A stretch of DNA of 64,000 nucleotides from Xanthomonas nasturtii (GCF_001660815.1 NZ_LYMI01000008.1:1-64000), one strand, 5' to 3'; shown: positions 1 through 8,502, counted from the stretch's first letter. The notes: a model not told the origin generated them from the letters alone. Translations and numbers: made by a program.

Positions 1-87
1 CACTTGCAGGTTGGTCATGCCGACATTGCCGCGCTGCCTCGGCAGACACTGTTCGATGAGAGAAAATTGTGCGGGTGTGATTTCCAT
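1..87 (-). CDS. IS5-family transposase, N-terminal 29 residues (cut by window edge)
   Basis: On the minus strand an ATG at 87-85 opens a reading frame that runs off the left edge. The peptide begins MEITPAQFSLIEQCLPRQRG and continues with NVGMTNLQV, which matches the conserved start of IS5-group (IS427-like) transposases common in Xanthomonas. Only 29 codons are visible, so whether the element is intact cannot be judged. The sequence just upstream of the ATG (about 88-130) would hold the right end of the element; a GTTAAC core lies at 119-124. Family assignment rests on recalled similarity of a short stretch. Confidence 0.7.
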   Translation of the reverse strand, partial: MEITPAQFSLIEQCLPRQRGNVGMTNLQV

Positions 88-203
88 GCGCAATAGTTTA
101 ACCGCTCAGATCATTAGTGTTAACAGGCTATAGATCATCCTCCGACGCCGTTGATCAGACCATCCCTAGCTCACGCGTGCGTGATACGTGGAGCGATCAG
201 TCG

Positions 204-225
204 CCCTGCTGCATGTGCAGCAGGG
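204..225. other. Perfect 10-bp stem hairpin
   Basis: CCCTGCTGCA (204-213) pairs perfectly with TGCAGCAGGG (216-225) around a 2-base loop, 18 bases beyond the stop codon of the minus-strand lipoprotein gene. T-rich sequence follows only in the plus direction (TTCTTCTT). It could be a terminator for transcription entering from the IS side, or a bare hairpin behind the lipoprotein gene. Confidence 0.4.
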
Positions 226-242
226 TTCTTCTTGCTGCCCTG

Positions 243-998
243 TCACTGACCAGCCGCGTCCGCGTCGACCACACCGGGGATGGCTTTTGCGTCGGTAAAA
301 TGGCCGTGCAACGCATCCACCCCGTGCTGGGGCTTCGCTAGCGGTGTAAGGTCCTGACGGTTGGCGCGGCGTTCGGCCGTGGAGACCGACACTGCTTGAT
401 CGCGCTGATCCATCAACGGCTGCTGCAACTCGCCATCGCGATTGAACGACCATGCCAGCATCGGCTCGCCTAGCGGCAAGGCATCGCCAGGCGCGGTGCC
501 CTTGCGCGAATGCCAGGTGTGCCAGGTCTTGCCGTAACTATTGATCTTGCTGCGCATCAATTCCTTCTCTGCGACCTGCGGCAGATTGGGAGCCGACAGC
601 TGGCCGGAGAGAATCTCGCCGTTGTGCGGGTGCCAGAAGCTGCGCTCCTGTTCCGGCAACTGCGCAAACAACGTCGCCGAAATGATGTACTCGATACCGG
701 TGAGGTTGGCGCGCTCGGTGTTGCCATCGTAGAGCGCGCATTGCGCGAGATCTTCATTGACCTGCTGGCAATAGTGATGCGCTTCCATCTGTTGGTCGGG
801 CGCGTCCTTCATTGGATGGAAGCCCACCAGATAGATGTCGAGCTTGCCGACCGGGCCGCTGGGCTGCAGCACTTTTGCCCCGGCTTCCAGCACATTGGTC
901 TTGGCGCTTTCCGGTGCGCCAGGTGGGGTTACCGAGGGCGGGCTGCGCGAACAGCTGGCACACAGGGCAAGGCCGATGAAGAATGCAGAATGTCGCAT
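243..998 (-). CDS. DUF1264 (OBAP-family) lipoprotein-like protein
   Basis: A 251-residue protein starting MRHSAFFIGLALCASC. The start has an export signal with a possible lipobox around LALCASC, so the mature protein is probably periplasmic or membrane-anchored. The central region (about residues 60-160) carries the DUF1264/oil-body-associated-protein pattern: FHPMKDAPDQQMEAHHYC, a segment of acidic and aromatic residues, and the SFWHPHNGEILSGQL motif. The family's biochemical role is not established. The frame is open further upstream to 1319, but ATG 998 is preferred because it gives the signal peptide. It is divergent from exonuclease III, with about 165 bp between the two starts. Family assignment is confident; function is unknown. 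Confidence 0.75.
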   Translation of the reverse strand: MRHSAFFIGLALCASCSRSPPSVTPPGAPESAKTNVLEAGAKVLQPSGPVGKLDIYLVGFHPMKDAPDQQMEAHHYCQQVNEDLAQCALYDGNTERANLTGIEYIISATLFAQLPEQERSFWHPHNGEILSGQLSAPNLPQVAEKELMRSKINSYGKTWHTWHSRKGTAPGDALPLGEPMLAWSFNRDGELQQPLMDQRDQAVSVSTAERRANRQDLTPLAKPQHGVDALHGHFTDAKAIPGVVDADAAGQ

Positions 999-1164
999 GG
1001 TAATCCAGGTCACTGTCGGTGTGCTCAAGCTAAGAGCGTCGGTGGTGGGCAGGGCGTGAGCGCTGGCTGGGCAAGACGGCGCAGCTTCACCTCGCTTGAG
1101 CATCGGGTTAATGATGTGGCCGCCATGCTGCGCGTTTGAGGACGCGAGCATCCGCCGGCACGCC

Positions 1165-2151
1165 ATGGCAACCACTACACGCAAGATCGCTGCGTACAAC
1201 GTCAACGGGATCGCCAGCCGCTTGCCGCATCTGCTCGAATGGCTCAAACGCGAGCAACCGGACATCGTGGGCTTGCAGGAATTGAAAGCAGCACAAGACG
1301 CATTTCCGGAGCAGGCCATTCGTGACGTGGGTTACGGTGTGATCTGGCAAGGCCAGCGCGCCTGGAATGGCGTTGCCTTGCTCGCACGTGGCGCCGAGCC
1401 GGTGGAGATCCGCCGTGGCCTGCCATGGGACCCCAGCGATACGCAGAGCCGCTATCTGGAAGCTGCGATTCATGGCGTGGTGGTGGCGTGCCTGTACCTG
1501 CCCAACGGCAACCCGCAGCCTGGCCCGAAGTTCGACTACAAGCTGTCGTGGTTCGAACGCCTCATCCGACATGCGAAAACCCTGGTGGACCTGCCACATC
1601 CGGTCGCGCTGATTGGCGACTTCAATGTGGTGCCTACCGATGCGGATATCTACGACCCCAAGGGCTGGCGCAAGGATGCTTTGCTGCAGCCGGAGAGCCG
1701 TGAAGCCTATCAGCGGCTGCTGGCGCAGGGCTGGACCGACAGTTTGTTGGCAGTGCACGGCGATGCGCCGATCTACACCTTCTGGGATTACTTCCGCCAG
1801 CACTTCGCGCGCGACCGTGGGTTGCGCATCGACCATCTGCTGCTCAATCGCACCCTGGCAGCCGGCTTGCAGGATGCCGGCGTGGACAAGTGGGTGCGTG
1901 CGCTTGAGAAGGCGAGCGATCATGCGCCGACGTGGATCAGCGTGCGCGTGCCGGATGCATCGGTTGATGCCGTGGTGGACGCCGAGCCTGTTGAAAAGGT
2001 GCGCCAGCCTGCAGCGGCGAAGAAGCCATCGGTACGTAAGCCATCGGGCGGGGCGACTCCCACGCCAAAGAAGGCCGCCAGGAAGGCTGTTGCCAAGACG
2101 GCGACAACTGCATCGGCAACGCCGCGCGTGCCGGCGAACAAGAAACACTGA
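1165..2151 (+). CDS. xthA: Exodeoxyribonuclease III (AP endonuclease, EEP family)
   Basis: A 328-residue cytoplasmic DNA-repair enzyme that cleaves abasic sites and trims 3' ends. Visible family motifs in order are YNVNGI near residue 10, the metal-ligand LQELK near 40, WNGVALLAR near 72, the GDFNVVPTD catalytic segment near 150, and the terminal SDHAPTW motif near 250. ATG 1165 places YNVNGI at the usual distance; the frame is open upstream to 1096. The catalytic domain ends near residue 260. The last 65 or so residues are a Lys/Ala/Pro-rich tail (repeats of KKA and RKA), longer than in E. coli XthA and probably disordered and nucleic-acid binding. It stands alone, divergent from the DUF1264 gene. 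Confidence 0.9.
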   Translation: MATTTRKIAAYNVNGIASRLPHLLEWLKREQPDIVGLQELKAAQDAFPEQAIRDVGYGVIWQGQRAWNGVALLARGAEPVEIRRGLPWDPSDTQSRYLEAAIHGVVVACLYLPNGNPQPGPKFDYKLSWFERLIRHAKTLVDLPHPVALIGDFNVVPTDADIYDPKGWRKDALLQPESREAYQRLLAQGWTDSLLAVHGDAPIYTFWDYFRQHFARDRGLRIDHLLLNRTLAAGLQDAGVDKWVRALEKASDHAPTWISVRVPDASVDAVVDAEPVEKVRQPAAAKKPSVRKPSGGATPTPKKAARKAVAKTATTASATPRVPANKKH

Positions 2152-2505
2152 TGATCTCACGCGTACAGCTGGTGCCATCCACGCCGCCCATTTACGCCGC
2201 GCGCTTTAGATCGGCTGGCAGAACGGCTGCACGTAGCGCCATGCGGGCGCGGCCGCCGCTCGGATAATGCTAGCGAACCAGCCCGCGTAGTCGACGAATC
2301 GCATGCGTTGCAGTTGCCGAAAATGGCCTGCAACCTTGCGGCGCGTCCTGTCTACAGGCTGTTCGAGCAGCTTCAAGCGGTGTGTGCGGGCGCGAGGCGG
2401 GCTTGACTCATGCAACGCCGCATGTCGCCTTGGCAGCGCCTGTACCTGCTACGCCAGAGGCCGGTATCCTAGCCAGGTCATCCTTTGATCGGCACTTTCC
2501 TGCAC
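2152..2505. other. Intergenic region without a supportable gene
   Basis: 354 bases between exonuclease III and moeA. Short frames on both strands (for example minus 2206-2415) have no recognisable motif or good ribosome site. No terminator with a clear T-run was seen. It presumably carries the promoter of the moeA operon. Confidence 0.4.
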
Positions 2506-3759
2506 ATGATCAGCTATGCCGAAGCACTCGCGCTGATACACACGCACGTCGCAACGCTCACCAGCGAGTGGGTGGCGAGCGCCGATGCCGAAGGCCGGGT
2601 GCTGGCCGCCCCGTGGTCGAGCCCGGCCGAACTGCCGCCCTTCGACAACAGCGCGATGGATGGATTTGCGCTGGCAACCGCCGGTGCTGGCGCGCCGGCA
2701 GACAGCGAGCATGTGGTGAGCGGCACGGTTGCAGCGGGTCAGGATGCCGGTGCGGCCGCGACAGGTGCGGCCTGGGAGATCATGACTGGTGCCGGAGTGC
2801 CAGTGGGCGCCGATGCGGTGGTGCCGATCGAGCAGGTGCAGGTTCTCGAACACGACGGCGAGCGCCCTAGCCGCATCCGCCTGCGTCATGCGGTGCGTGC
2901 AGGCCAGCACATCCGGCGCCGCGGCGAAGACGTGCGCCTGCACGACAGCGTGATCGACGCCGGCACCGTGCTGCGCGGCGCGCATTTGATGCTGCTGGCG
3001 GGGCTGGGCTGCGCGCGCGTGCAGGTGGTGCGGCAGCCGCGCGTGGCCTTGATCGCGACCGGGCGCGAGTTGATCGGCGACGCATCACTTCCCCTGCAGC
3101 CTGGCCAGATTCGCGATGGCAGCAGCAGTTATCTGCTCAGTCAGTTGCGCGCTGCCGGTGCCGACGTGGTGTGGCGGGGGCGGGTGGGCGATGACGATGC
3201 TGCATTCGATGCGGCGCTGGCGCAGGCGCGCGACGCCGGTGCCGATCTCATCCTGAGCACCGGCGCGGTCTCGCGTGGTCGTTACGACTTCATCCCTGAT
3301 GCGCTGGCACGCCACGCTGCCGAGGTGGTGTTTCACAAGGTCGCGGTGCGGCCGGGCAAGCCGGTGTTGCTGGCACGCTTTGCCGATGGCGTGTTGTATG
3401 TCGGGCTTCCGGGCAACCCGATGGCCAGTGCGGCCGGGCTGCGTTTTTTCGTGGAGCCGGCACTGCGTGGTCTGTTGGGTATGCCTGCCGAGCGCGGGCT
3501 GCATGTGGCATTGGAAACGCCGCTGCATGCGCGGCCGATCTGGCGCCAGCATCTGCGCGCACGCCTGCTGTGCAGTGCAGCCGGCATGCTGTCGGTGCAG
3601 ATCCTGCCGCAGCAGGAATCCTTTCGGGTGGCGCCGTTGCTGCAGGCCAATGTCTGGGCGGTACTGGACCCGCAGGACGAAGGCGCCGCGCCGGGCACAC
3701 ACGCGGAAGTGTTCGGCTTGGGCCATCTGCAACCGGCCGCGCCGGCCATCGCGCCATGA
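2506..3759 (+). CDS. moeA: Molybdopterin molybdenumtransferase MoeA
   Basis: 417 residues. MoeA inserts molybdate into adenylylated molybdopterin in the cytoplasm, the last step of Mo-MPT formation. The protein starts MISYAEALALIHTHV and shows the family signatures LPPFDNSAMDGFAL near residue 45, an EIMTGAGVPVGADAVVPIEQ region near 95, RRRGEDV near 140, STGAVSRGRYD near 250 and LPGNPMAS near 305. In the SGGVSxG motif the second glycine is replaced (TGAVSRG). ATG 2506 is used; a TTG at 2485 is also in frame. It is followed within 40 bases by mobA, so this is a Moco operon. Its product would be needed by the nitrate reductase encoded about 9 kb downstream. Confidence 0.93.
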   Translation: MISYAEALALIHTHVATLTSEWVASADAEGRVLAAPWSSPAELPPFDNSAMDGFALATAGAGAPADSEHVVSGTVAAGQDAGAAATGAAWEIMTGAGVPVGADAVVPIEQVQVLEHDGERPSRIRLRHAVRAGQHIRRRGEDVRLHDSVIDAGTVLRGAHLMLLAGLGCARVQVVRQPRVALIATGRELIGDASLPLQPGQIRDGSSSYLLSQLRAAGADVVWRGRVGDDDAAFDAALAQARDAGADLILSTGAVSRGRYDFIPDALARHAAEVVFHKVAVRPGKPVLLARFADGVLYVGLPGNPMASAAGLRFFVEPALRGLLGMPAERGLHVALETPLHARPIWRQHLRARLLCSAAGMLSVQILPQQESFRVAPLLQANVWAVLDPQDEGAAPGTHAEVFGLGHLQPAAPAIAP

Positions 3760-3796
3760 ACATGCCGGTGCGTGACCTGCAATTTCGAGTTGCCGC

Positions 3797-4366
3797 ATGA
3801 CGCCGGTGCAGCCGTGGACGGGGGTGGTGCTGGCCGGCGGCCGTTCGTCGCGCATGGGGCAGGACAAGGCGCTGCTGCCATGGCATGGGCGCCCGTTGCT
3901 GGAACAGATGCAGGCGCTGCTGCGTAAGGCGGGGGCGCAGCAGGTCCTGGTCAGCGGCAACCGGCCTGATTACGCCGGGATTGCCGATGCCCAGCCCGAC
4001 CTGGGCCCGCTCGGCGGCCTTGCGAGCGTGCTCGCGCGCGTGCCCGATGCGATCACGCTGGTGGTGGTTCCGGTGGATATGCCGCTATTGTCGGCCGCGT
4101 TGCTGAGCAAGCTCGTAGCGCCCTCGCAGCACCGTTGTGTGGCCTTCGAGGACCAGATGCTGCCGATGTGCCTGCGCATCGACGCGGGCGTGCGTGAGGC
4201 GCTGAGCATGCTGATGGCCGGTGCTGCATCGTCACGCTCGCTGCGCGCCTTGCAGCGTTCACTGCAGTGCCATCGCGTGGCTGTCACCGCCAGCGAACGT
4301 GCCGCGTTCGTCAATTGCAATACGCCCGAACAGTGGAGTGCGCTGATTCATGAGAATCCAGATTGA
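3797..4366 (+). CDS. mobA: Molybdenum cofactor guanylyltransferase MobA
   Basis: 189 residues. MobA transfers GMP to Mo-molybdopterin to give the MGD cofactor of DMSO-reductase family enzymes such as the nitrate reductase in this window. The nucleotide-binding signature LAGGRSSRMGQDKALLP lies at about residues 13-29. The PDLGPLGGLASVL stretch near 65 and the VVVPVDMPLL metal/nucleotide segment near 90 are also present. Length is normal for the family. It lies 37 bases after moeA, and its 3' end overlaps the next gene by 17 bases, so the three genes are very likely co-transcribed and translationally coupled. Confidence 0.93.
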   Translation: MTPVQPWTGVVLAGGRSSRMGQDKALLPWHGRPLLEQMQALLRKAGAQQVLVSGNRPDYAGIADAQPDLGPLGGLASVLARVPDAITLVVVPVDMPLLSAALLSKLVAPSQHRCVAFEDQMLPMCLRIDAGVREALSMLMAGAASSRSLRALQRSLQCHRVAVTASERAAFVNCNTPEQWSALIHENPD

Positions 4367-4712
4367 AGGCCAGCAGTTGCGGTTCCGTATCGATGAAGCC
4401 GAACTGGCCGAACTACTGGCCGGGCGCACGGTCGACAATGCGAGCCGGTTGCCGAGCGGGCAGGGCGCGCGGCTGGTGCGGCATAGCGTGAGCCTCACCG
4501 GTGGCCACGCGGCATGCAATTGCGCCACCGACCACTGGCAGTTGCTGGTGCCGCGCGGCGCGCTCGAAGAGCATGCGCGGCAACTGCCCAGCCGCGACGG
4601 CTTGCGCTTCACTTTCGATGCGGGTGCCGGGCACGCCGAAACCATGGCGCTGCACGTAACCTTCGATATCGATGTGCGCGACAGTGCGCGCAAGCGATTT
4701 CCGAAAGAGTGA
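4350..4712 (+). CDS. Small protein of unknown function in the Moco operon
   Basis: 120 residues, starting MRIQIEGQQLRFRIDEAELA and overlapping the end of mobA by 17 bases in another frame. I do not recognise a named family. It has no signal peptide and no membrane segment, is rich in alternating hydrophobic/polar residues suggestive of a beta fold, and has two cysteines or so around the ACNCATD segment near residue 50. The overlap with mobA argues that it is translated and functionally tied to molybdenum cofactor maturation. An accessory or cofactor-delivery role would be inference only. Confidence 0.65.
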   Translation: MRIQIEGQQLRFRIDEAELAELLAGRTVDNASRLPSGQGARLVRHSVSLTGGHAACNCATDHWQLLVPRGALEEHARQLPSRDGLRFTFDAGAGHAETMALHVTFDIDVRDSARKRFPKE

Positions 4713-4854
4713 TGTTGCATCCGGATAGCAGAGCACGGCTGCTGATGTTGCGGTGATCCAGCTGCGCAATGTTGCCAGCGTCACTAAATCTTGCGAATCG
4801 GCTGCGGGAGTTTGCGACGTGGTCATTGGCTCGGCGCCGATGAACACGCAGCGG

Positions 4855-5850
4855 TCAACCGCGCTCGTTGGCAGCGGAAATACCAGGCACCCGGTCGCAA
4901 GCCAGTCCGCGTGCGCGCAGCGCTGCGTCGATCGCATCTGCAGCTGCGCTGTCGTAACCTGCGCCGCTGTGCAGGGCGACCACGTGCAGGCCGTCGCTGG
5001 CCAGTTCCACGATTAGCTGTTGTTGCGCGTCGGCTGCCTGTGGCAATGCACGGCGCAAGGCGTCGCGGCGCGCAAGCTCGAGGACTGCATCGGGAATGCC
5101 TTCGTCGATCAGCAGCACGTCGGCCAGATTCATCGCGCGCAGGGCTTTCAAGGTCAGCAGGCCCGGATCGCCGGGGCCGGTGCCCACCAGTTGCACGCTG
5201 CCACGCGCCGGGATGGCGCCGGCATCGTCGAGCGCGGCACTGAACGCGGCCTCGGCCGCTTGGTCATTGCCGGCCTGCAGCAACAACGGCACGTTGCCAT
5301 CGATGACGCGGTCGAACCAGCGGCGGCGCCGGTTCATGTCCGGAAACTGGCTGCGGATACGCTCACGGTAGCGTGCGAACAGCCCGGCAAAGCGGCCAAC
5401 CGAGGCATCCAGTTCGCGCTCAAGCCGCTCGCGCAGACGGCGCGCCAGCATCGGCGCGGCACCGGCCGAGGAGATGGCGATGATCAGCGGGTCGCGGTCC
5501 ACGATGGCGGGCACCTGGTACGTCGACAACTCGGCATCGTCCACCACATTGACCAGCCGTTGCCGCGCACCTGCGGCGGCGGCCACGCGCTGATTCAAGT
5601 CGGTGTCGTCGGTGGCGGCCACCACCAGCCACACATCGTCGATCCATGCCGGGTCGAACGCGCCACCCAGTTGCTCGAAGCGGCCGGCCTGCATCAGCAC
5701 CGCAAGTTCGGGCGAAAGCGCATGGGCATACAGGCGGATATGCGCCTGGGCCTTGAGCAGGGCCAGCACCTTGCGCGTGGCGACTTCGCCGCCACCGATG
5801 ACCAGGACGGCACGCCCCTGCAGATTGGCGAACAACGGGAACAACGGCAT
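4855..5850 (-). CDS. cysG: Siroheme synthase CysG with intact dehydrogenase/ferrochelatase half and truncated methyltransferase half
   Basis: 331 residues against about 460 for full CysG. The first 210 residues are a normal precorrin-2 dehydrogenase/sirohydrochlorin ferrochelatase: the NAD-binding VIGGGEVATRKV is near residue 18, and VNVVDDAELSTYQVPAIVDR and the SSAGAAPMLARRLRERLE phosphoserine-loop region follow. From about residue 215 the uroporphyrinogen-III methyltransferase domain starts normally (VGTGPGDPGLLTLKALRAM). It then degenerates: the expected RLKGGDPxxFGRGGEE motif is missing, and the chain stops right after VPGISAAN. The methyltransferase is therefore very probably inactive, and the separate cobA at 15555 would supply that activity. 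Divergent from nasT with 82 bases between starts. Siroheme made here would go to NirB. Confidence 0.85.
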   Translation of the reverse strand: MPLFPLFANLQGRAVLVIGGGEVATRKVLALLKAQAHIRLYAHALSPELAVLMQAGRFEQLGGAFDPAWIDDVWLVVAATDDTDLNQRVAAAAGARQRLVNVVDDAELSTYQVPAIVDRDPLIIAISSAGAAPMLARRLRERLERELDASVGRFAGLFARYRERIRSQFPDMNRRRRWFDRVIDGNVPLLLQAGNDQAAEAAFSAALDDAGAIPARGSVQLVGTGPGDPGLLTLKALRAMNLADVLLIDEGIPDAVLELARRDALRRALPQAADAQQQLIVELASDGLHVVALHSGAGYDSAAADAIDAALRARGLACDRVPGISAANERG

Positions 5851-5932
5851 CAGACACACTCCGAAAAGATGGCTCGCACCGAATGCATGTTGCATGGCAC
5901 CATCAGGCCACGTCCACGCCTCGCTGCCGCCA

Positions 5933-6505
5933 ATGCGTGTTTTGCTGGTCAACGATACCGAAAAGCCGATCGGCCAACTGCGCCAGGCGCTGACGCGCGC
6001 CGGCTACACGGTGCTTGACGATGTGGCATCGGTCGGCGCGCTGCTGCATGCGGTGCAGAGCCAGCAGCCGGATGTGGTGGTGATCGATGTGGATTCGCCT
6101 TCGCGCGACACCCTGGAGCAGTTGTCGATGCTGCATGCGCATGCACCGCGGCCGGTGGTGATGTTTTCCGGCGATGGCGACGATGCGTTGATCCACGCCG
6201 CGGTCGGCGCAGGCGTCACCGCGTATGTGGTGGATGGCCTGGCACCGGCGCGGCTGGCGCCGATCGTGCAGGTGGCACTGGCCCGTTTTGCCCAGGAAAG
6301 CAGCATGCGCAAGCGCCTGGACGATGTGCAGCAGGCGCTGCAGGACCGTAAGCAGATCGACCGCGCCAAGGGCTTGCTGATGGAAAAACGCGGCCTGAGC
6401 GAGGCCGATGCCTATGCGGCGTTACGCCAGCAGGCGATGAAACAGGGCGTCAAGCTGGTCGAAGTGGCGCGCCGCATCGTGGCCATGGCCGATTTGTTGG
6501 GGTGA
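5933..6505 (+). CDS. nasT: ANTAR-domain response regulator, nitrate antiterminator NasT
   Basis: 190 residues. An N-terminal pseudo-receiver domain (MRVLLVNDTEKPIG onward, about residues 1-120) lies before a C-terminal ANTAR RNA-binding domain (about 130-190). The ANTAR consensus is clear: IDRAKGLLMEKRGLSEADAY followed by LRQQAMKQGVKLVEVARRIV. ANTAR proteins bind paired RNA hairpins with six-base A1/G4 loops and prevent transcription termination. The likely target in this window is the leader at 8530-8650. NasT is normally held inactive by NasS, which is encoded 4 bases downstream. ATG 5933 is chosen because it starts the receiver fold directly. Confidence 0.92.
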   Translation: MRVLLVNDTEKPIGQLRQALTRAGYTVLDDVASVGALLHAVQSQQPDVVVIDVDSPSRDTLEQLSMLHAHAPRPVVMFSGDGDDALIHAAVGAGVTAYVVDGLAPARLAPIVQVALARFAQESSMRKRLDDVQQALQDRKQIDRAKGLLMEKRGLSEADAYAALRQQAMKQGVKLVEVARRIVAMADLLG

Positions 6506-6509
6506 ATCT

Positions 6510-7607
6510 ATGAGCCAAGCCGAACTACCCGTGTTGCGCGTTGCCTACATGCCGTTGATCGACTGCGCGCCGTTGGTCGCAGCGCAGCGCCTGGGCCTGG
6601 ACCGTGCGCACGGCCTGCAGCTGGACTTGCAGCGGCAGGCCTCCTGGGCCGGTGTGCGCGACCGTCTGCTCGCGGGCGAAGTAGAGGCAGCGCATGCCCT
6701 GGCCAGCCTGGTGTATGCGATCGATCTGGGCATTGCCGGGCCGCAGTGCCCAATGGCCTTGCTGATGACGCTCAATCACAACGGCCAGGCGATCACGCTG
6801 GCACCTGCGCTGGCGCAGGTGTTGGCAGCCGGCCGCACGCTGCCGCAGGCACTGGCCGGGCTCGGGCGTCGCGCGGTGTTCGCGCAGACCTTTCCCACTG
6901 GCACGCATGCGCTGTGGCTGTATTACTGGTTGGCCGCAGGCGGGGTGGACCCGATGCGCGATGTGGATGTGCTCAGTATTCCGCCGCCGCAGATGCCGGA
7001 GGCGCTGACTAGCGGATTGGTCGACGGCTATTGTTCCGGCGAGCCGTGGGCAGCTGTGGCCGAAGCGCACGGCAGCGGCCGGCGGGTGATCCGCAGCGGT
7101 GAGTTGTGGCCCGGCCATCCGGAAAAAGTGCTGGCATGCCGACGCGAATTCGCTGCACTGCAGCCGGAGTTGAGCGAGCGCTTGACGGCCTGCGTGCTGG
7201 AGGCCTGCCGCTGGCTGGACGCCGCGCCGGCCAACCGCGCGCAGTGTGCGCAGTGGCTGGCCGAGCCGCAGCATATCGGGGTGTCGGCGGCGCATCTGGC
7301 GGCGTGTCTTGCCGCTGTTGCTGAGGGCGAGGCTAATGCGGGTGCCAATACCATTGCGGACGACGCGACTGCGCTGGCGTTCCATCGCGGCGGTACCGTG
7401 AACATGCCCTGGCTCTCGGACGGGGAGTGGTTCCTGAGCCAGTTCCAGCGCTGGGGCTGGCATACCATTGAAGACAACGACATCGCGCGGCTCCACGACA
7501 TCCATCGGCTCGACAACTATCGCCGCGCTGCCGCACGTGTAGGTGTTGCGGTGCCGGATAGCGATCATCGCAGCCATCGGTTGTTCGATGCGCCTGAGGG
7601 CGATTGA
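6510..7607 (+). CDS. nasS: Nitrate/nitrite sensor NasS (NrtA/CmpA-like binding protein)
   Basis: 365 residues with a periplasmic-binding-protein type fold of the NrtA/CmpA family: LRVAYMPLIDCAPLVAAQRLGL at the start, then WAGVRDRLLAGEVEAAHALA and the FPTGTHALWLYYWLAAGGV segment near residue 130. There is no signal peptide and no transporter partner genes, so it is the cytoplasmic NasS type rather than a transporter subunit. In characterised NasST systems NasS binds NasT without nitrate and releases it when nitrate or nitrite binds. The start lies 4 bases after the nasT stop, so the two are translationally coupled. Confidence 0.88.
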   Translation: MSQAELPVLRVAYMPLIDCAPLVAAQRLGLDRAHGLQLDLQRQASWAGVRDRLLAGEVEAAHALASLVYAIDLGIAGPQCPMALLMTLNHNGQAITLAPALAQVLAAGRTLPQALAGLGRRAVFAQTFPTGTHALWLYYWLAAGGVDPMRDVDVLSIPPPQMPEALTSGLVDGYCSGEPWAAVAEAHGSGRRVIRSGELWPGHPEKVLACRREFAALQPELSERLTACVLEACRWLDAAPANRAQCAQWLAEPQHIGVSAAHLAACLAAVAEGEANAGANTIADDATALAFHRGGTVNMPWLSDGEWFLSQFQRWGWHTIEDNDIARLHDIHRLDNYRRAAARVGVAVPDSDHRSHRLFDAPEGD

Positions 7608-7682
7608 CCAACGGGGTGCTCTCTGCTGTCGTGGTCAGAGATTGAGACAAGTCAGACTTGGAGCGGCGCGTCTGCGCGTTTT

Positions 7683-7827
7683 CTGCAGGGCCCTTGCCCG
7701 CCCACCATCGCAGGACACGCTGCAGGTACGTCCCTGTAGCTCCGGCGCGGCATCCATGCTGCTCAAGGTCCCGCGACGGTGAGCGGGCAAGGACCATTCA
7801 CGATGGTCGTTGCGCATAGCTTTCAAT
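7683..7827. repeat. Intergenic repeat unit, copy 1
   Basis: Starts CTGCAGGGCCCTTGCCCGCC and ends near TTTCAATA. It is internally dyad-symmetric: CTTGCCCGCCCACCATCG (7693-7710) pairs with CGACGGTGAGCGGGCAAG (7774-7791), with two mismatches. The same unit recurs 222 bases downstream. Units of this kind are scattered between Xanthomonas genes. Confidence 0.8.
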
Positions 7828-7904
7828 AAGACAGCCGGCAAACTGTCTGACCCGATGATTTCGTTCTTCAATGAGGGCACCGCGCCCTCGACGCTGCACC
7901 TTTG

Positions 7905-8049
7905 CTGCAGGGCCCTTGCCCGCCCACCATCGCAGGACACGCCGTGAATCCGTCCCTGGAGGCTCTGGCGCGGCATCCATGCCGCTCAAGGTCCCGCGAC
8001 GGTGAGCGGGCAAGGACCAGTCACGATGGTCGTTGCGTAGAGTTTTCAA
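7905..8049. repeat. Intergenic repeat unit, copy 2
   Basis: A second copy of the unit at 7683-7827, displaced by exactly 222 bases, with substitutions mostly in the middle loop segment. The same inverted arms are present (about 7915-7932 and 7996-8013). In RNA both copies would form long hairpins between nasS and narK. Confidence 0.8.
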
Positions 8050-8117
8050 CAAGCACCTAGTAATGGTCTGGCGCGGCGCCCTATTTTCTTTAATAAATCA
8101 CCAGCCAACTGTCTGGT

Positions 8118-8219
8118 GCGGTGTCCTTACCGCTCGCGGGACCGTTGGCGGCATGGATGCCGCCACCGAGCCCCCATGGATGGGTTAACGGCGTGTCCCG
8201 CGAGCGGTGAGGGCACCGC
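8118..8219. repeat. Inverted repeat, 24-bp arms
   Basis: The arm at 8118-8141 (GCGGTGTCCTTACCGCTCGC and 4 more bases) is the reverse complement of 8196-8219 with two mismatches, separated by 54 bases. A related but distinct member of the same repeat field. No ORF or transposase is associated. Confidence 0.75.
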
Positions 8220-8502
8220 GCACTCGACGCTGCGAGACTGATTCGGTGTTTCGATCAAGCCTTTGATCCTCACAGATAAGCGTGCGATTGAGCCACAAGA
8301 GCAATAACGGATGGATAGCTTGTTTTTGGAAGTGCCAAATGCCGCGCCGTTGACTCATGCACGTTGTTGGTGCGTCGCTGCACGAAAGCCGGGAATGCTA
8401 AGCCGCGCCAGCTGCTATAGACGACATTGCAAAATCTCAGGAACCAACTAATAATCAAATACAGATCAAACACTTGCGCGCGGTGAGGCGCTGGTGAAAA
8501 AC

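Larger units (their letters stand above)
7608..8502. other. Gene-free repeat field between nasS and the nitrate operon
   Basis: About 900 bases with no convincing gene. It holds two copies of a 145-bp inverted-repeat unit (7683-7827 and 7905-8049) and a third hairpin element (8118-8219). The rest (8220-8502) is AT-richer and leads into the sigma-54 promoter. Small minus-strand frames with RRGTLS and GMDAAPE motifs are translations of the repeat, not genes. Confidence 0.7.

Noticed and set aside
5890..5905. Second sigma-54-like sequence between cysG and nasT
   Set aside because: TGGCACCATCAGGC has the GG and GC elements 11 rather than 12 bases apart and lacks TTGC.
7800..8060. Short minus-strand ORFs with RRGTLS and GMDAAPE motifs
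   Set aside because: They are translations of the intergenic inverted-repeat units, not genes.
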